From assembly GCF_002584535.1 (NCBI RefSeq), contig NZ_NUOT01000030.1, forward strand, positions 1 through 39,025: DNA of 39,025 nucleotides. Direction: 5' to 3'. The notes beneath the pieces are model-generated. The model had not been told where the DNA came from and did not search any database. It saw only the letters and a program-made list of their open reading frames with translations. Position 1 is the first letter of the stretch; each line of letters starts with the position of its first letter. This stretch comes from Bacillus cereus (GTDB lineage: Bacteria > Bacillota > Bacilli > Bacillales > Bacillaceae_G). The position numbers and the translations under genes are program-made. This document shows, in pieces, positions 1-7,828 of this stretch.

Positions 1-90
1 CTTAATTCGTATTTAGTATGCGAATTAAGGAGGTGTTTTTTTCATGTACCATTAATGGGGTTCACTTTAATTCCTACAGGTTCTTTTTGT
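1..90. repeat. Short palindrome and decayed third copy of the small-RNA block
   Basis: Positions 1-29 can fold (CTTAATTCG pairs with CGAATTAAG). Positions 59-90 (TTCACTTTAATTCCTACAGG and the following TTCTTTTTG) resemble the 3' end of the block that is intact at 3229-3405 and 11298-11470, but the left arm of its terminator is missing. I read it as a decayed third copy. Positions 91-165 show nothing else I can support. Confidence 0.4.
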
Positions 91-180
91 TTTTTGATTG
101 AACATGAACAGAAACAACCATAATCCTACATTCTATAGAGTCATCAAGCGATATGAAAATAAAGTGAGAGGTGGATGAAA

Positions 181-999
181 ATGTATGAGTCACCAAACTG
201 GGATTCCTTACTAATAAGGGCATTCCAAGATACTTATGAAGATATAGTAGAAATCAAAAGAAATGATCCCTGTCCTTGTGGTTCTGGATTAAAATTTAAA
301 AATTGCCATATAGAATCGGATGACAAATGGGGGAAAGGTTTCGAATTTTATGATGGTAACTTCTCGTATGAAAACGCAAGTCTTACTCTAGAACTACTGA
401 ACACTATACGAGAAATTTTACTCCAACTGAAATCTCGTAATTCTATAAATGAAGAGTTGGGTATAGCACTCCTCGAAAAATTATATTCAGCATATGATCC
501 GGCAATAGAACAATTACAAAAAAAAGCTCCTTGCAAAAAAGGATGTACCGCCTGTTGCTTCCAACAAGTTAGTCTTCAAAAAATAGAAGCTCAAAGAATC
601 AATATACATATAAACAAAAAGATCAAAAAAGTTATTAAATATAATTTAAAGGAAACTAAAGCAAGAAAAAAAGTTCCTTCTTCACTTTGGACAAACAGAC
701 AGAGTTCTCTTGAACCTTGTCCTTTTCTCGATATTACAAAAGGAGAATGTTCAATTTATAATATTCGGCCAATGCACTGTAGATCGTATTTTGTTTCAAG
801 TAACCCACATATGTGTAATGACATAACCGGAAATGTCACTTGGTATGCTGATGACAGATACATTAAACTTCCACATAGTATAATAGCTTTAATTAATCAA
901 CTCGTTTACGACGATATTCAACCCACATTTCTACGAAGTTTTTATAAAGAAATTTCATTTAAAATACAACTTATTCATTTTTTAAAAAGACTTATGTAA
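181..999 (+). CDS. SEC-C motif plus YkgJ-family cysteine-cluster protein
   Basis: A 272-aa protein of unknown function with two metal-binding parts. Around residues 29-43 it has DPCPCGSGLKFKNCH, the SEC-C zinc motif also found at the end of SecA. From about residue 115 it has a CxxxCxxCC cluster (CKKGCTACC), then PCPFLD, CSIYNIRP and HCRSY, the pattern of the YkgJ/CxxCxxCC family, thought to bind zinc or iron-sulphur. The start at 181 is preferred over 175 because GAGAGGTGG (166-174) directly abuts the upstream ATG and is six bases from the second. There are no membrane segments. It is followed by about 480 bases without a gene, so it seems monocistronic. Motif assignment is firm; substrate and role are unknown. 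Confidence 0.8.
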   Translation: MYESPNWDSLLIRAFQDTYEDIVEIKRNDPCPCGSGLKFKNCHIESDDKWGKGFEFYDGNFSYENASLTLELLNTIREILLQLKSRNSINEELGIALLEKLYSAYDPAIEQLQKKAPCKKGCTACCFQQVSLQKIEAQRINIHINKKIKKVIKYNLKETKARKKVPSSLWTNRQSSLEPCPFLDITKGECSIYNIRPMHCRSYFVSSNPHMCNDITGNVTWYADDRYIKLPHSIIALINQLVYDDIQPTFLRSFYKEISFKIQLIHFLKRLM

Positions 1000-1481
1000 C
1001 TTTCGATGATACATACGCAAAAAATAAAAAATCAGATTTTGTCGAAAGAAAATTCGGATAATTACCCAACTTTCCATTGCTTATTTTAACCTATTTAGGT
1101 TAAAATAATGGTATGAAATACAATTTGGGTTTTATAGAAAAGGAGACGTTTTAAAATGAATTCATTAACCAAAAAACATGTTTAAGAAATGAATTTTGAG
1201 CAGGTTGAAAATTCACTTCTAACAGTGGAGAAAATCTAAAACTTAAAATCTCAAAAAGGAGTTGTATGTCCTACAAAAACAACAGATTTATGGATATCTA
1301 GGAAATTATCAATCATGGAAGTATTGAATATGACAATGGTGATGGAAAGTACAACAGAATATATGATTTTAGATTCATTTGGTGTTCTGTTATAGACCGA
1401 TGATGCCAATGGAACTTTAGAGTATGTAAACGGATTTGTTGAATAAAAAGCATCATTGTAATTTGATTAAGGAGAGCACCG
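1000..1481. other. Gene-free stretch with a palindrome and decayed reading frames
   Basis: Positions 82-107 after base 1000 (1082-1107) form a perfect 12-bp inverted repeat, TATTTTAACCTA with TAGGTTAAAATA, 2-nt centre, which looks like an operator or a weak bidirectional terminator. From 1156 to 1443 there are short ATG frames interrupted by stops (ATG at 1156 ends within 9 codons; a later frame from 1316 is broken by TAG at about 1394). I read this as an old broken small gene, but I do not recognise it. Confidence 0.35.
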
Positions 1482-1742
1482 ATGAAAGAAATTGAAAAAT
1501 ACATGTTTCTAATGGAAGCCGCTTTAAGACATGATATCTCGTACGAAACACTAAAAAACAAGGTAAAACCATCCCTTGCTAATCAAAAACAACTTGAGGA
1601 TATGATCGAACGTGGTATCGTTCGATATTTCGAACCTCCTCGAGATCCAAATAAATCCTACCAAAGAATTCAGCGATCTTGGTTAGTTACGGATGAAGCC
1701 GTGAGAGAGTGGTTTCCAAATCAAAAAAAGAAGGATTGGTAA
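1482..1742 (+). CDS. Small helix-turn-helix DNA-binding protein (module copy 1)
   Basis: An 86-aa protein, probably a small DNA-binding regulator. The N-terminal part (YMFLMEAALRHDISYETLKN) looks like a helix-turn-helix, and the C-terminal part ends in a wing-like SWLVTDEAVREWF, the layout of excisionase/MerR-type small HTH proteins. RBS AAGGAGAG sits 5-6 bases before the ATG. It heads the small-protein module 1482-3000. In the second module the same place (11673) holds a different HTH protein that shares only the WLVT wing, so the regulator slot has been exchanged or has diverged strongly. The target is unknown. Confidence 0.6.
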   Translation: MKEIEKYMFLMEAALRHDISYETLKNKVKPSLANQKQLEDMIERGIVRYFEPPRDPNKSYQRIQRSWLVTDEAVREWFPNQKKKDW

Positions 1743-1790
1743 AAACGTATCTTATGAAACTTTAGTTTCCTGCAAAAAATTAATTCAAAT

Positions 1791-1830
1791 GAAAAAGCCC
1801 ACACCACCGCCAAGTAGAGAAGGGCTTTTC
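1791..1830 (+). terminator. Conserved hairpin with fixed loop before DUF3961 gene (copy 1)
   Basis: GAAAAAGCCC pairs with GGGCTTTTC around a 20-nt loop containing CACCACCGCCAAGTAGAGA. The second module has the same structure at 11881-11920 with only one loop difference, although the sequence just upstream differs. It may be an attenuator or terminator between the HTH gene and the DUF3961 gene. The constant loop suggests more than simple termination. Confidence 0.5.
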
Positions 1831-1861
1831 CACACATACTATAAAGAAAGGTTGATTCTAG

Positions 1862-2110
1862 ATGGCAAATACCTATCTAAAAACTCCTAACAGCAAGTAT
1901 ATTTTACCACATTTAACGACAAAAGAAAAAAAGAAAGTTAGTATCAAAAGTACGTTAAATAAGCGATATAAAGCCATTTGTGAATGGTTTGGTATAGATA
2001 ATTGTATTATCTCACAACTCTGGTTCTTTGGTACATTTGGACTATCTATTTTCATGATTGTTGCTACATATTTAATTGCTGGATTTCTCTACGGATTTAA
2101 AAAAATTTGA
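1862..2110 (+). CDS. DUF3961-type small membrane protein (copy 1)
   Basis: 82 aa, beginning MANTYLKTPNSKYIL, the signature I recall for DUF3961 proteins of the B. cereus group. The last third (about residues 50-76, WFFGTFGLSIFMIVATYLIA and following) is a single membrane helix; the N-terminal half is basic and would face the cytoplasm. A weak RBS (GAAAGGTTGA) precedes the ATG. It is followed after 12 bases by the next gene, so they are probably co-transcribed. Copy 2 at 11956 is about 80% identical. Function unknown. Confidence 0.65.
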   Translation: MANTYLKTPNSKYILPHLTTKEKKKVSIKSTLNKRYKAICEWFGIDNCIISQLWFFGTFGLSIFMIVATYLIAGFLYGFKKI

Positions 2111-2122
2111 GGAGGAACAAAT

Positions 2123-2362
2123 ATGATAGCACCAAAACCCAAACGTGGTGAATTCTATATTCATAGAAAAGATGGTCGAGTGTATCAGGTATTAGGATAT
2201 GCAAAGATGTTTGGACAGAATGAACAAGACATCATCATTTTAAAACGTATGAAAAATCGAGTGACCATTACATTAAGTGCTGATCTTTTCATTCTCTATA
2301 TAAATGCAAATAAGTTCGCAAAAGATAAAGAAATACTCAATAATTTAAAAGTTAATTTATAA
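2123..2362 (+). CDS. Small conserved plasmid protein (copy 1, intact)
   Basis: 79 aa, MIAPKPKRGEFYIHRKDGRV and onwards. It is mostly predicted beta strand (GEFYIHRKDGRVYQVLGYA, then a VTITLSADLFILYI segment), with no membrane helix. RBS GAGGAGG (2109-2115) is eight bases from the ATG. It lies between the DUF3961 and DUF2187 genes with gaps under 30 bases. The equivalent gene at 12219 has lost a base near its end and has a different C-terminus, so this copy shows the ancestral tail (KFAKDKEILNNLKVNL). I do not recognise the family. Confidence 0.6.
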   Translation: MIAPKPKRGEFYIHRKDGRVYQVLGYAKMFGQNEQDIIILKRMKNRVTITLSADLFILYINANKFAKDKEILNNLKVNL

Positions 2363-2387
2363 CATTTCAAATTTGGGAGGTATTTTT

Positions 2388-2624
2388 ATGGAAAAGACTA
2401 TTTCAGTTTCAACTATTAAAATCGGTGACTATGTACAATTTCCACATCGCAAGAATCCTTCTTTAAAATTAACTGGTTATGTAGTAAATGTTTTAACTAA
2501 TACAATTATCGTAGATATTTCAGAAACAATTCAAAATAATGGTTACAAGGAAATAGATGTTCGTCATGTTGTAAAACATGGCCAATATAAAAAAGTACGT
2601 GTTCGTAAAAATCATGCTTCGTAA
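2388..2624 (+). CDS. DUF2187-like small KOW-type protein (copy 1)
   Basis: 78 aa. A small beta-rich protein with IGDYVQFPHR, GYVVNVLTNTIIVDIS and a basic C-terminus (KKVRVRKNHAS). This matches the DUF2187 group of B. cereus proteins, whose fold resembles KOW/SH3-like nucleic-acid-binding domains. Start at 2388 rather than the in-frame TTG at 2373, because GGGAGG (2375-2380) is seven bases upstream. Copy 2 (12482) is nearly identical. RNA or DNA binding is an inference from fold and charge. Confidence 0.65.
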   Translation: MEKTISVSTIKIGDYVQFPHRKNPSLKLTGYVVNVLTNTIIVDISETIQNNGYKEIDVRHVVKHGQYKKVRVRKNHAS

Positions 2625-2641
2625 TTAACATTAAAACATTG

Positions 2642-2679
2642 TTCCGACCACATGCTATTTTAAAACTTTGTGGTCGGAA
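2642..2679. promoter_or_regulatory. Conserved inverted repeat TTCCGACCACA / TGTGGTCGGAA (copy 1)
   Basis: An 11-bp perfect stem between the DUF2187 gene and the last gene of the module. The same stem, extended to 13 bp, is at 12736-12775 with a different loop, so the stem is under selection and the loop is not. There is no U-run, so it is not a standard terminator. It could be an operator, a processing site or an mRNA-stabilising hairpin. Confidence 0.5.
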
Positions 2680-2700
2680 TATTTAAAAGAGGGTGAAATT

Positions 2701-3000
2701 TTGAAGAAAAACATCGGTTTTCTAACGTTTAATCGCTCAAAAGAGAAACTATATGTATATTTAATAAAAGCATTTAGAGAAAATGGAAAAAAGAAAAATA
2801 TTACATTGTAAAAATTCGGAAAGTTAGATATAGCATTGGAGAATATGTATGTTTGGCGAGATAATTTTGAAGCTAAGTTTCCTAAGGAACTATTGAATAT
2901 GGGATATGACTGGAATGATCTTCACGACTGGATACTTTCTCTTAAAACAGGATATAGCAAAAAGGGACGAAAATTAATTGTAGCTGAGGTTAATGTATAA
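2701..3000 (+). pseudogene. Nonsense-broken copy of the module's last gene
   Basis: From TTG at 2701 the frame reads KKNIGFLTFNRSKEKLYVYL and is then cut by TAA at 2809-2811 (codon 37), where the intact copy at 12795 has TAC. After the stop the same frame continues to TAA at 2998-3000 with clear similarity to copy 2 (YDWNDLHDWILSL, GYSKKGRKLIVAE). So there is one point mutation and no indel: a recent inactivation. RBS GAGGGTG precedes the TTG. The function of the intact gene is unknown. Confidence 0.75.
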
Positions 3001-3075
3001 CTAAGGAAGTAAGGATGTAAAAACTAGACGGCTATTAACTTTATATCCTTAATCACTAAAAGGAGTGTTTATCTA

Positions 3076-3173
3076 ATGAAAGGTAAGAATGCTACATTCT
3101 TCTCTTTTTACTTATACTTATATTTCTTGTAATTTATTATGATATAGATGTCGCTTTAAAGTGTTTTATATGA
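3076..3173 (+). pseudogene. Possible frameshifted small membrane protein
   Basis: After RBS AAAAGGAG, an ATG at 3076 opens an 18-codon frame (MKGKNATFFSFYLYLYFL). The adjacent frame carries a more protein-like hydrophobic stretch (LLILIFLVIYYDIDVALKC) up to TGA at 3171. One indel in the T-rich run near 3100 would join them into a roughly 30-residue membrane peptide. No second copy confirms it. Positions 3001-3228 otherwise hold nothing I can support. Confidence 0.3.
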
Positions 3174-3228
3174 AATGAACAGAAGGATTTTTGAGGGAAT
3201 AAAAACGGAATAACTTGTTCTGTTTTCG

Positions 3229-3405
3229 TAATTCACAAAATTTTCAAAAATATAGTCTGTAAATGTTAATATTTGTTATATAATAAACTTATCAAAGCAT
3301 CACCCCTGTAGTTTCTATGATGAATCTGTTAAGATAGTTTGTTTGTCCCATATGTTCACCTTAGCCTAAAAAAGAACTTGTAGTGATTCCTACAAGTTCT
3401 TTTTG
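3229..3405 (+). repeat. Direct repeat block, copy 1 (left flank of CRISPR locus)
   Basis: About 175 bp matching 11298-11470 in the same orientation, starting TAATTCACAAAATTTTCAAAA and ending in the same terminator. The two copies are very similar over the last 115 bp. They lie directly outside the distal ends of the two CRISPR arrays, so the whole CRISPR-Cas locus sits between direct repeats. Confidence 0.7.
3291..3405 (+). ncRNA. Candidate small RNA, copy 1
   Basis: A TATAAT box at 3279-3284 lies upstream of about 115 conserved bases ending in a strong intrinsic terminator (AAAGAACTTGTAG pairs with CTACAAGTTCTTT, then T's) at 3371-3405. There is no reading frame of note. The second copy at 11360-11470 keeps the -10 box, a central ATGATGAATCTGTTAAGATA segment and the terminator. 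The -35 is weak in both. The unit looks like an independently transcribed small RNA of unknown target. Confidence 0.5.
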
Positions 3406-3420
3406 CTCTTGCTCTTGTTT

Positions 3421-4167
3421 CTTTATACCCAACATAGTTTAGATAAAACAGAAATTGAAATCATCGGCACTTGGATTTGAGTAACCTTTATATCCCACTT
3501 AGTTCTGATAAAACAATTAATGAACGTACACTATAATGCTCTGGTTGGAAATTCACATCCCATTCGGTTCAGATAAAACCACGTTTTGTGAATTCATTGC
3601 CTAAGTCGATTGCATATTTTATATCCCACATTGTTCAGATAAAACACTGATGAGCTATAGTACTCCAACAGATCTACGAGTATTTATATCCCACTTAGTT
3701 TAGATAAAACTTTGATTTACAGGTTTTGTGTATTGAGGAATCATCATCTTTAAATCACATATAGTTCAGATAAAACAACTACAAGTACTATAGAAAGTCC
3801 GCAACAGGATACCTTTATATCCCACTTAGTTCAGATAAAACTTCAAGTTTTGAGTCCGCTGCCATGTCAGCATACTTATTTATATCCCATATAGTTCAAA
3901 TAAAACCAAGAAGCCCACACACTCCATTGCTTATTACGTTTAAATTTATATCCCATATAGTTCAAATAAAACGCGGTACAATCGCAATCCCTTCTAATAC
4001 TCATATTAAATTTATATCCCATATCGTTCAAATAAAACAATGCTTAGTAGTACATCTCAATCTGTAGTTGTTACATTTATATCCCATATCGTTCAAATAA
4101 AACAATTATCCAGATGCAGCGAATGTCACAAGACAGGTATTTATATCCCATATCGTTCAAATAAAAC
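3421..4167 (-). CRISPR. CRISPR array A: 12 repeats, 11 spacers, transcribed leftward
   Basis: 29-bp repeats start at 3421, 3486, 3551, 3617, 3682, 3748, 3813, 3878, 3944, 4010, 4075 and 4139. Spacers are 35-37 bp. In crRNA sense the repeat begins GTTTTATYTGAAC and ends GGGATATAAAT, similar to the 29-nt GTTTTA...AAAT repeats of Listeria type I-B arrays, which sets the direction: leader at the right end (4168 onward), oldest spacers at the left. The outermost repeats (3421, 3551) are the most degenerate. The three repeats next to the leader share TATCGTTCAAAT, the next two TATAGTTCAAAT, and older ones mostly AGTTCAGAT (plus-strand sense). No spacer obviously matches elsewhere in this window. 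Confidence 0.96.
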
Positions 4168-4245
4168 CCTATCTAGATACGGATGATACACCTTATGATA
4201 GCAACATTTTACTACGTGTAGCAACCAGCATTTTGCAGCGAACCA
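4168..4245 (-). promoter_or_regulatory. Leader and promoter of CRISPR array A
   Basis: On the minus strand, TTGCTA (4224-4219) and TATCAT (4200-4195) are 18 bp apart and read into the first repeat at 4167. The segment is almost identical to the leader of array B at 10806-10888 in inverted orientation, including the last bases before the repeat (CCGTATCTAGATAGG). This conservation across two arrays is the main evidence that it is a leader. Confidence 0.8.
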
Positions 4246-4270
4246 TCAATCGTGCTTTTGTATTTTCTTC

Positions 4271-4316
4271 AAACATGCTGAAATACCTTGTTATAGCAAG
4301 GTATTCTGTATGTTTT
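4271..4316. terminator. Hairpin terminator between array A leader and cas6
   Basis: AAACATGCTG with an inner AATACCTTG/CAAGGTATT stem, closing with GTATGTTT. It is the inverted copy of the terminator after cas3 (10741-10786), with compensating differences in the inner stem. It probably insulates the leader from transcription coming from either side. Confidence 0.6.
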
Positions 4317-4436
4317 ATAAAAACGAGGTTCGCTGCAAAATTACGGAATTACTGCATGATTTTTATCTTTGTTATATGGAATCAAGAAAAACCCTTTCCT
4401 TGAACAGAAAGTTTTCCATTTATTTCTACAGATTTA

Positions 4437-4466
4437 TTGAATCTTAATTTTTGAATACATTATAAT
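4437..4466 (+). promoter_or_regulatory. Promoter of the cas operon
   Basis: TTGAAT (4437-4442) and TATAAT (4461-4466) with an 18-bp spacer, predicting a start near 4473, about 30 bases before cas6. Positions 4349-4436 show no further feature. Confidence 0.65.
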
Positions 4467-4503
4467 AATCTTATATTAATACCAAAGATTAAGGAGGGAA
4501 ATG

Positions 4504-5223
4504 ATGAGATTGAAAGTAAGCTTTACTTGCAAAGTAATTCCTCTCTCGTATCGTTTTATGTTTGTGAGTTTTATCAAAGAAGCTCTAAAAACATCAAACG
4601 CAATATATGCAGAGAATCTATATATCTTTGAGAATAAACCGAATAAAAAAAGCAAGAATTTTACGTTTTCCGTTTATCTTAAAGACTATGTTTTAGAAAA
4701 TGATGAATTCCTCCTTCAGAACGGATTGGACTGGATTATTAGTTCACCTGATCCCGAATTCATTTCTTACTTAGTAGATGGTTTAAACGAAATTAAAGAG
4801 TTTCAGTACAAAGGATACAAACTACAGAAGAAGAACATATCTATACTACCGGAAGTCAAAGTGAAAAGTGATACGGTAGTATTCCGCACCCTTTCCCCTA
4901 TTTTTATTAAAGACCGAGATGGGAAACCTCTTGCTCCAACAGAAGAAGGTTATGAAGAGAGTTTCAATTATATTTGTGATATGACTTTGCGTAATTATCA
5001 TGGAGATGGCTTGAAAAAACCTTTGCAATTTATACCTATGAATTTAACAAAACAAGTTGTAAAAGAAAAATTTGATAATACCCCCAATCACCAGCACTTT
5101 GAAGCTTATAAAGGAACATTCTTGTTAAAAGGAGACCAAGAAGACTTAGAAATCCTTCGTCAAATTGGTACATCCTTCAAAAAGTCACAAGGGTACGGTT
5201 GTGTGTCCGTGGAGTACCAATGA
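4504..5223 (+). CDS. cas6: Cas6 CRISPR RNA endoribonuclease
   Basis: 239 aa. Cas6 cuts the precursor CRISPR RNA inside each repeat to give mature crRNAs for Cascade. The protein has the two-ferredoxin-like layout of the family: a beta start (LKVSFTCKVIPLSYRF), a hydrophobic middle, and a C-terminal glycine-bearing segment FKKSQGYGCVSVEY in place of the usual G-rich loop. Length fits the family (210-250). The second ATG (4504) is six bases from AGGAGG; the first (4501) is only three away. It is the first gene of the cas operon, and its stop overlaps the cas8 start (ATGA). I cannot assign the catalytic residues with confidence by eye. Confidence 0.85.
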   Translation: MRLKVSFTCKVIPLSYRFMFVSFIKEALKTSNAIYAENLYIFENKPNKKSKNFTFSVYLKDYVLENDEFLLQNGLDWIISSPDPEFISYLVDGLNEIKEFQYKGYKLQKKNISILPEVKVKSDTVVFRTLSPIFIKDRDGKPLAPTEEGYEESFNYICDMTLRNYHGDGLKKPLQFIPMNLTKQVVKEKFDNTPNHQHFEAYKGTFLLKGDQEDLEILRQIGTSFKKSQGYGCVSVEYQ

Positions 5224-6911
5224 TTCGGTTATATTTAGAAGATTGGGCTACGAACACTGGTATTTTGGGGTTTTATCATATTTTAGAACATGCTGAAACA
5301 GATTTATTTGAAACCGAAGAGACCTATCTAGATTTTGATCCAAAATTGCTTCACGACTTTCCAAAATGGTTTTTCAATTATGCTTTTGATATATTTTCTG
5401 TTGCAAATGAAAAAGCAAATAAGATGAATACTTATCTAACATACGCTACATCCAATTTTAAACGTTCTAAAGACTCTATCTTTACTGATATTAAAGGTAC
5501 AGAAAATAAGTTGAATAAGCGTTTGCCAATTGAAGGTGGAGCTTTAAAAGAACTGTTTAGCAGAAAAAAAGATGTATCAACTATTGAAGAATTAAAAACA
5601 ATCACAAAAGATTACCTGAAGTTGTTAAAGCAAGAACAGGTAAATGAGGTACTAACATTAAATATGATTCGGTTTCGTTTAGGAGAACTGCATGGGCAAA
5701 CAAGTTTTTTACAAAGATCACGCAGTACCCTGAATCTTTCAGAGCATGAAGAATTTCTTGCAAGAGACTTTGTTCAACCTATTTTACTAGAACAAGAGAT
5801 TCTTGCCGTTCTTCGTTCTTCTAACAGCACTAACGAAGCAATAGAAGGCTTAAACAAAGTGATACAGCAATCTGATGATGAAAATTTTAAAAAGTTAGCG
5901 AAACAAACAATAACGAAACTAAAGAAGGATGAATTACTGTATTGTCCTGTTATCGAAGGGCAGTTTGCTCTTACTGATTACACGGAAGCGGTATTTCTCC
6001 CGAATGCAGTCAGCTTAGCAAATGCAACGAATTACACGTGGAATAATCAAAAAACGTTTCCTATATCCAATCTGTATCGGTTGATTATGTTTTGTTCTTT
6101 TTTTGGACTTTACAAAGACGGAGAAACCTATTCATTTATTCAAACTGATGAGGATTTCGATGCACTAGCGGAAGTGAATGATTTATTTGTCACCAATAAA
6201 AAGCAAAACAACCCTTTTGAAGTGTTTTTATACGACACACTAAAGGAAGCCAAAGATAAAGCAAATTGGATCTCTAAAAATATGCTTATTGTCGAATTCG
6301 AAAATAGTGGAAAAAAGACGACTCTTACACAGAATTTTTTATCAGAACATGCCATTCAATACCTTCAAGAGCGTGGAGGAAAAGAGCTCGATCATATTAA
6401 ATATCCACCGTTTCGGAACGTAATCCTACGTAAATTATTAAATGGGGAGCATTTTTTTCGTGATATCACTAACCAATTGAGGAAAAACGTAGATAACAAT
6501 TATTCCAGTTATGATACATATGCAGCCACTTTGGCTATGTTTCATTTAAATAGAATAAAGGAGTGTTATGGCATGTCTAACGAAACTCGAGAAGCGCAAT
6601 ATGAATCTATGCAAAAGAGAATCCATTATGCGCTAATGGATGGACGCGAAGTACGTAGAAGACTGACTGAACGTGGAATGGAGAATAAGATTCCAGGCAT
6701 TACTTACCGTCTGTTAAATGCCTTAACTACTAATAACCGTCAACAATTCTTTGAAACATTATTCCGCACCTTTTTATTAGTGGAAAAGAACACTTCCATG
6801 TATGTGGATGCTACAAGGGAACATAGTAATGAATTTGAAGGTATTGCAAGTGCTTTACTATCCGGATTAAATGACAAACCCTATAAAAAAGAAGTGGAGG
6901 AAACGAACTAA
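5220..6911 (+). CDS. cas8b: Cas8 large subunit of type I-B Cascade
   Basis: 563 aa. By position and size this is the large subunit that recognises the PAM and recruits Cas3. It begins MIRLYLEDWATNTGILGFYH, like I-B Cas8b1/Cst1-group proteins; no CxxC...CxxC zinc pair is evident, so an exact Cas8 subfamily is not claimed. ATG at 5220 overlaps the cas6 stop (ATGA), implying translational coupling; an upstream in-frame start at 5199 lies inside cas6 and has no RBS. The stop overlaps the cas7 ATG by one base. Type I-B Cas8 genes often contain an internal start giving a small Cas11 subunit; an ATG with GGAG upstream near 6574 (MSNETREAQY) is a candidate. Confidence 0.8.
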   Translation: MIRLYLEDWATNTGILGFYHILEHAETDLFETEETYLDFDPKLLHDFPKWFFNYAFDIFSVANEKANKMNTYLTYATSNFKRSKDSIFTDIKGTENKLNKRLPIEGGALKELFSRKKDVSTIEELKTITKDYLKLLKQEQVNEVLTLNMIRFRLGELHGQTSFLQRSRSTLNLSEHEEFLARDFVQPILLEQEILAVLRSSNSTNEAIEGLNKVIQQSDDENFKKLAKQTITKLKKDELLYCPVIEGQFALTDYTEAVFLPNAVSLANATNYTWNNQKTFPISNLYRLIMFCSFFGLYKDGETYSFIQTDEDFDALAEVNDLFVTNKKQNNPFEVFLYDTLKEAKDKANWISKNMLIVEFENSGKKTTLTQNFLSEHAIQYLQERGGKELDHIKYPPFRNVILRKLLNGEHFFRDITNQLRKNVDNNYSSYDTYAATLAMFHLNRIKECYGMSNETREAQYESMQKRIHYALMDGREVRRRLTERGMENKIPGITYRLLNALTTNNRQQFFETLFRTFLLVEKNTSMYVDATREHSNEFEGIASALLSGLNDKPYKKEVEETN

Positions 6912-7828
6912 TGGCTGGATTAACATTAACGATCGTGTTTCAAGGAGATTCATTAAATTATGGAGAAGGAATCGGTAACGTCTCCGAATTAAAGAAATTT
7001 AATCGAGGAAATGGAGATATTCATACATTTGCTTCACGGCAAGCTATTCGATATGATATGGTTCGTTTAGGGGCCGAGCGCTATGGTTGGAACTTAGATA
7101 CAGTCGGCCGTGACAAAGGTGAAGGGGACGGAAAAAGCAAAAGCGTAGTTCAATATTCTCCCAGTGCTACCATTCAAGAGTCAGAAGAAATGGATTTATT
7201 TGGTTACATGAAAACTGTAAAAGGTGACATGGGGAACAAACGCCCAGCTAGCGTTCGTTTGTCTCATGCTGTTTCTCTTGAACCGTACCGGGGAGACTTA
7301 GAATTCTTAACAAATTTAGGTCATGCTTCACGTATCAAAGAAAACCCAAATATCGCAACACTTGAGAGACATACAAGTTTATATTCATATACCATTACTA
7401 TTGATTTAGATAGAATTGGTGTAGATGGAGAAATTGAATTACCACGTGAAGAAAAGGCAAGACGAATCAAAGAATTCTTAGAAATTGTATTTTCCTTAAA
7501 TCGTAATATCCGAGGGCGACAAGAAGATTTATCCCCATTGTTTGTAATTGGTGGTCTGTATGCTATTAATCAACCATATTTCTTAGGACGCACACAATTA
7601 GTTCCGACAAAACGTGAATACCGTTTAAATTCTATTATGCTGCAAGAAATTTTAGAACGCCGCAGTATGGGGCGGACTGTACAAGAACAAACGCATGTTG
7701 GTCTGTTATCTGGTGTTTTCGTGAATGAAGGGGAGCTACGAAATCTTGTTTCAAGCGACTCGACCCATACAATTCAAGGTATGCTAGATTATCTATTACA
7801 ACAAGTGGAGAATTATTATGTCGGCTAA
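6911..7828 (+). CDS. cas7: Cas7 backbone subunit (Cst2/DevR family)
   Basis: 305 aa. Forms the Cascade backbone along the crRNA. The N-terminus (LNYGEGIGNVSELKKFNRGN, then FASRQAIRYDM) is characteristic of the Cst2/DevR Cas7 family of subtype I-B. SVRLSHAVSLEPYRGDLEFL and GRTQLVPTKREYRLNSIML are further family-like stretches. RBS GTGGAGG (6894-6900) is ten bases upstream. Start and stop overlap the neighbouring cas genes, the tight packing expected for fixed subunit ratios. Confidence 0.93.
   Translation: MAGLTLTIVFQGDSLNYGEGIGNVSELKKFNRGNGDIHTFASRQAIRYDMVRLGAERYGWNLDTVGRDKGEGDGKSKSVVQYSPSATIQESEEMDLFGYMKTVKGDMGNKRPASVRLSHAVSLEPYRGDLEFLTNLGHASRIKENPNIATLERHTSLYSYTITIDLDRIGVDGEIELPREEKARRIKEFLEIVFSLNRNIRGRQEDLSPLFVIGGLYAINQPYFLGRTQLVPTKREYRLNSIMLQEILERRSMGRTVQEQTHVGLLSGVFVNEGELRNLVSSDSTHTIQGMLDYLLQQVENYYVG

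Larger units (their letters stand above)
4168..4348. repeat. Inverted repeat, left arm (leader + terminator + cas3 tail)
   Basis: This arm matches the reverse complement of 10708-10888. The first 75-80 bp are nearly identical (leader), the middle is the terminator hairpin with drift, and the outer end (AACGAGGTTCGCTGCAAAAT, then TACGGAA) matches the end of cas3 and its stop codon. Similarity fades at about 4348. Because a cas3 fragment is present here, the right end is probably the source and the left the inverted copy. Confidence 0.75.

Noticed and set aside
3291-3405. tracrRNA or type II/V CRISPR component
   Set aside because: The effector genes are type I-B with Cas6; the RNA has no complementarity to the repeat that I can see.
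3864-4067. 67-aa plus-strand frame with a repeated FISHIVQIK motif
   Set aside because: It runs through the CRISPR array; the peptide repeat is the translated CRISPR repeat.
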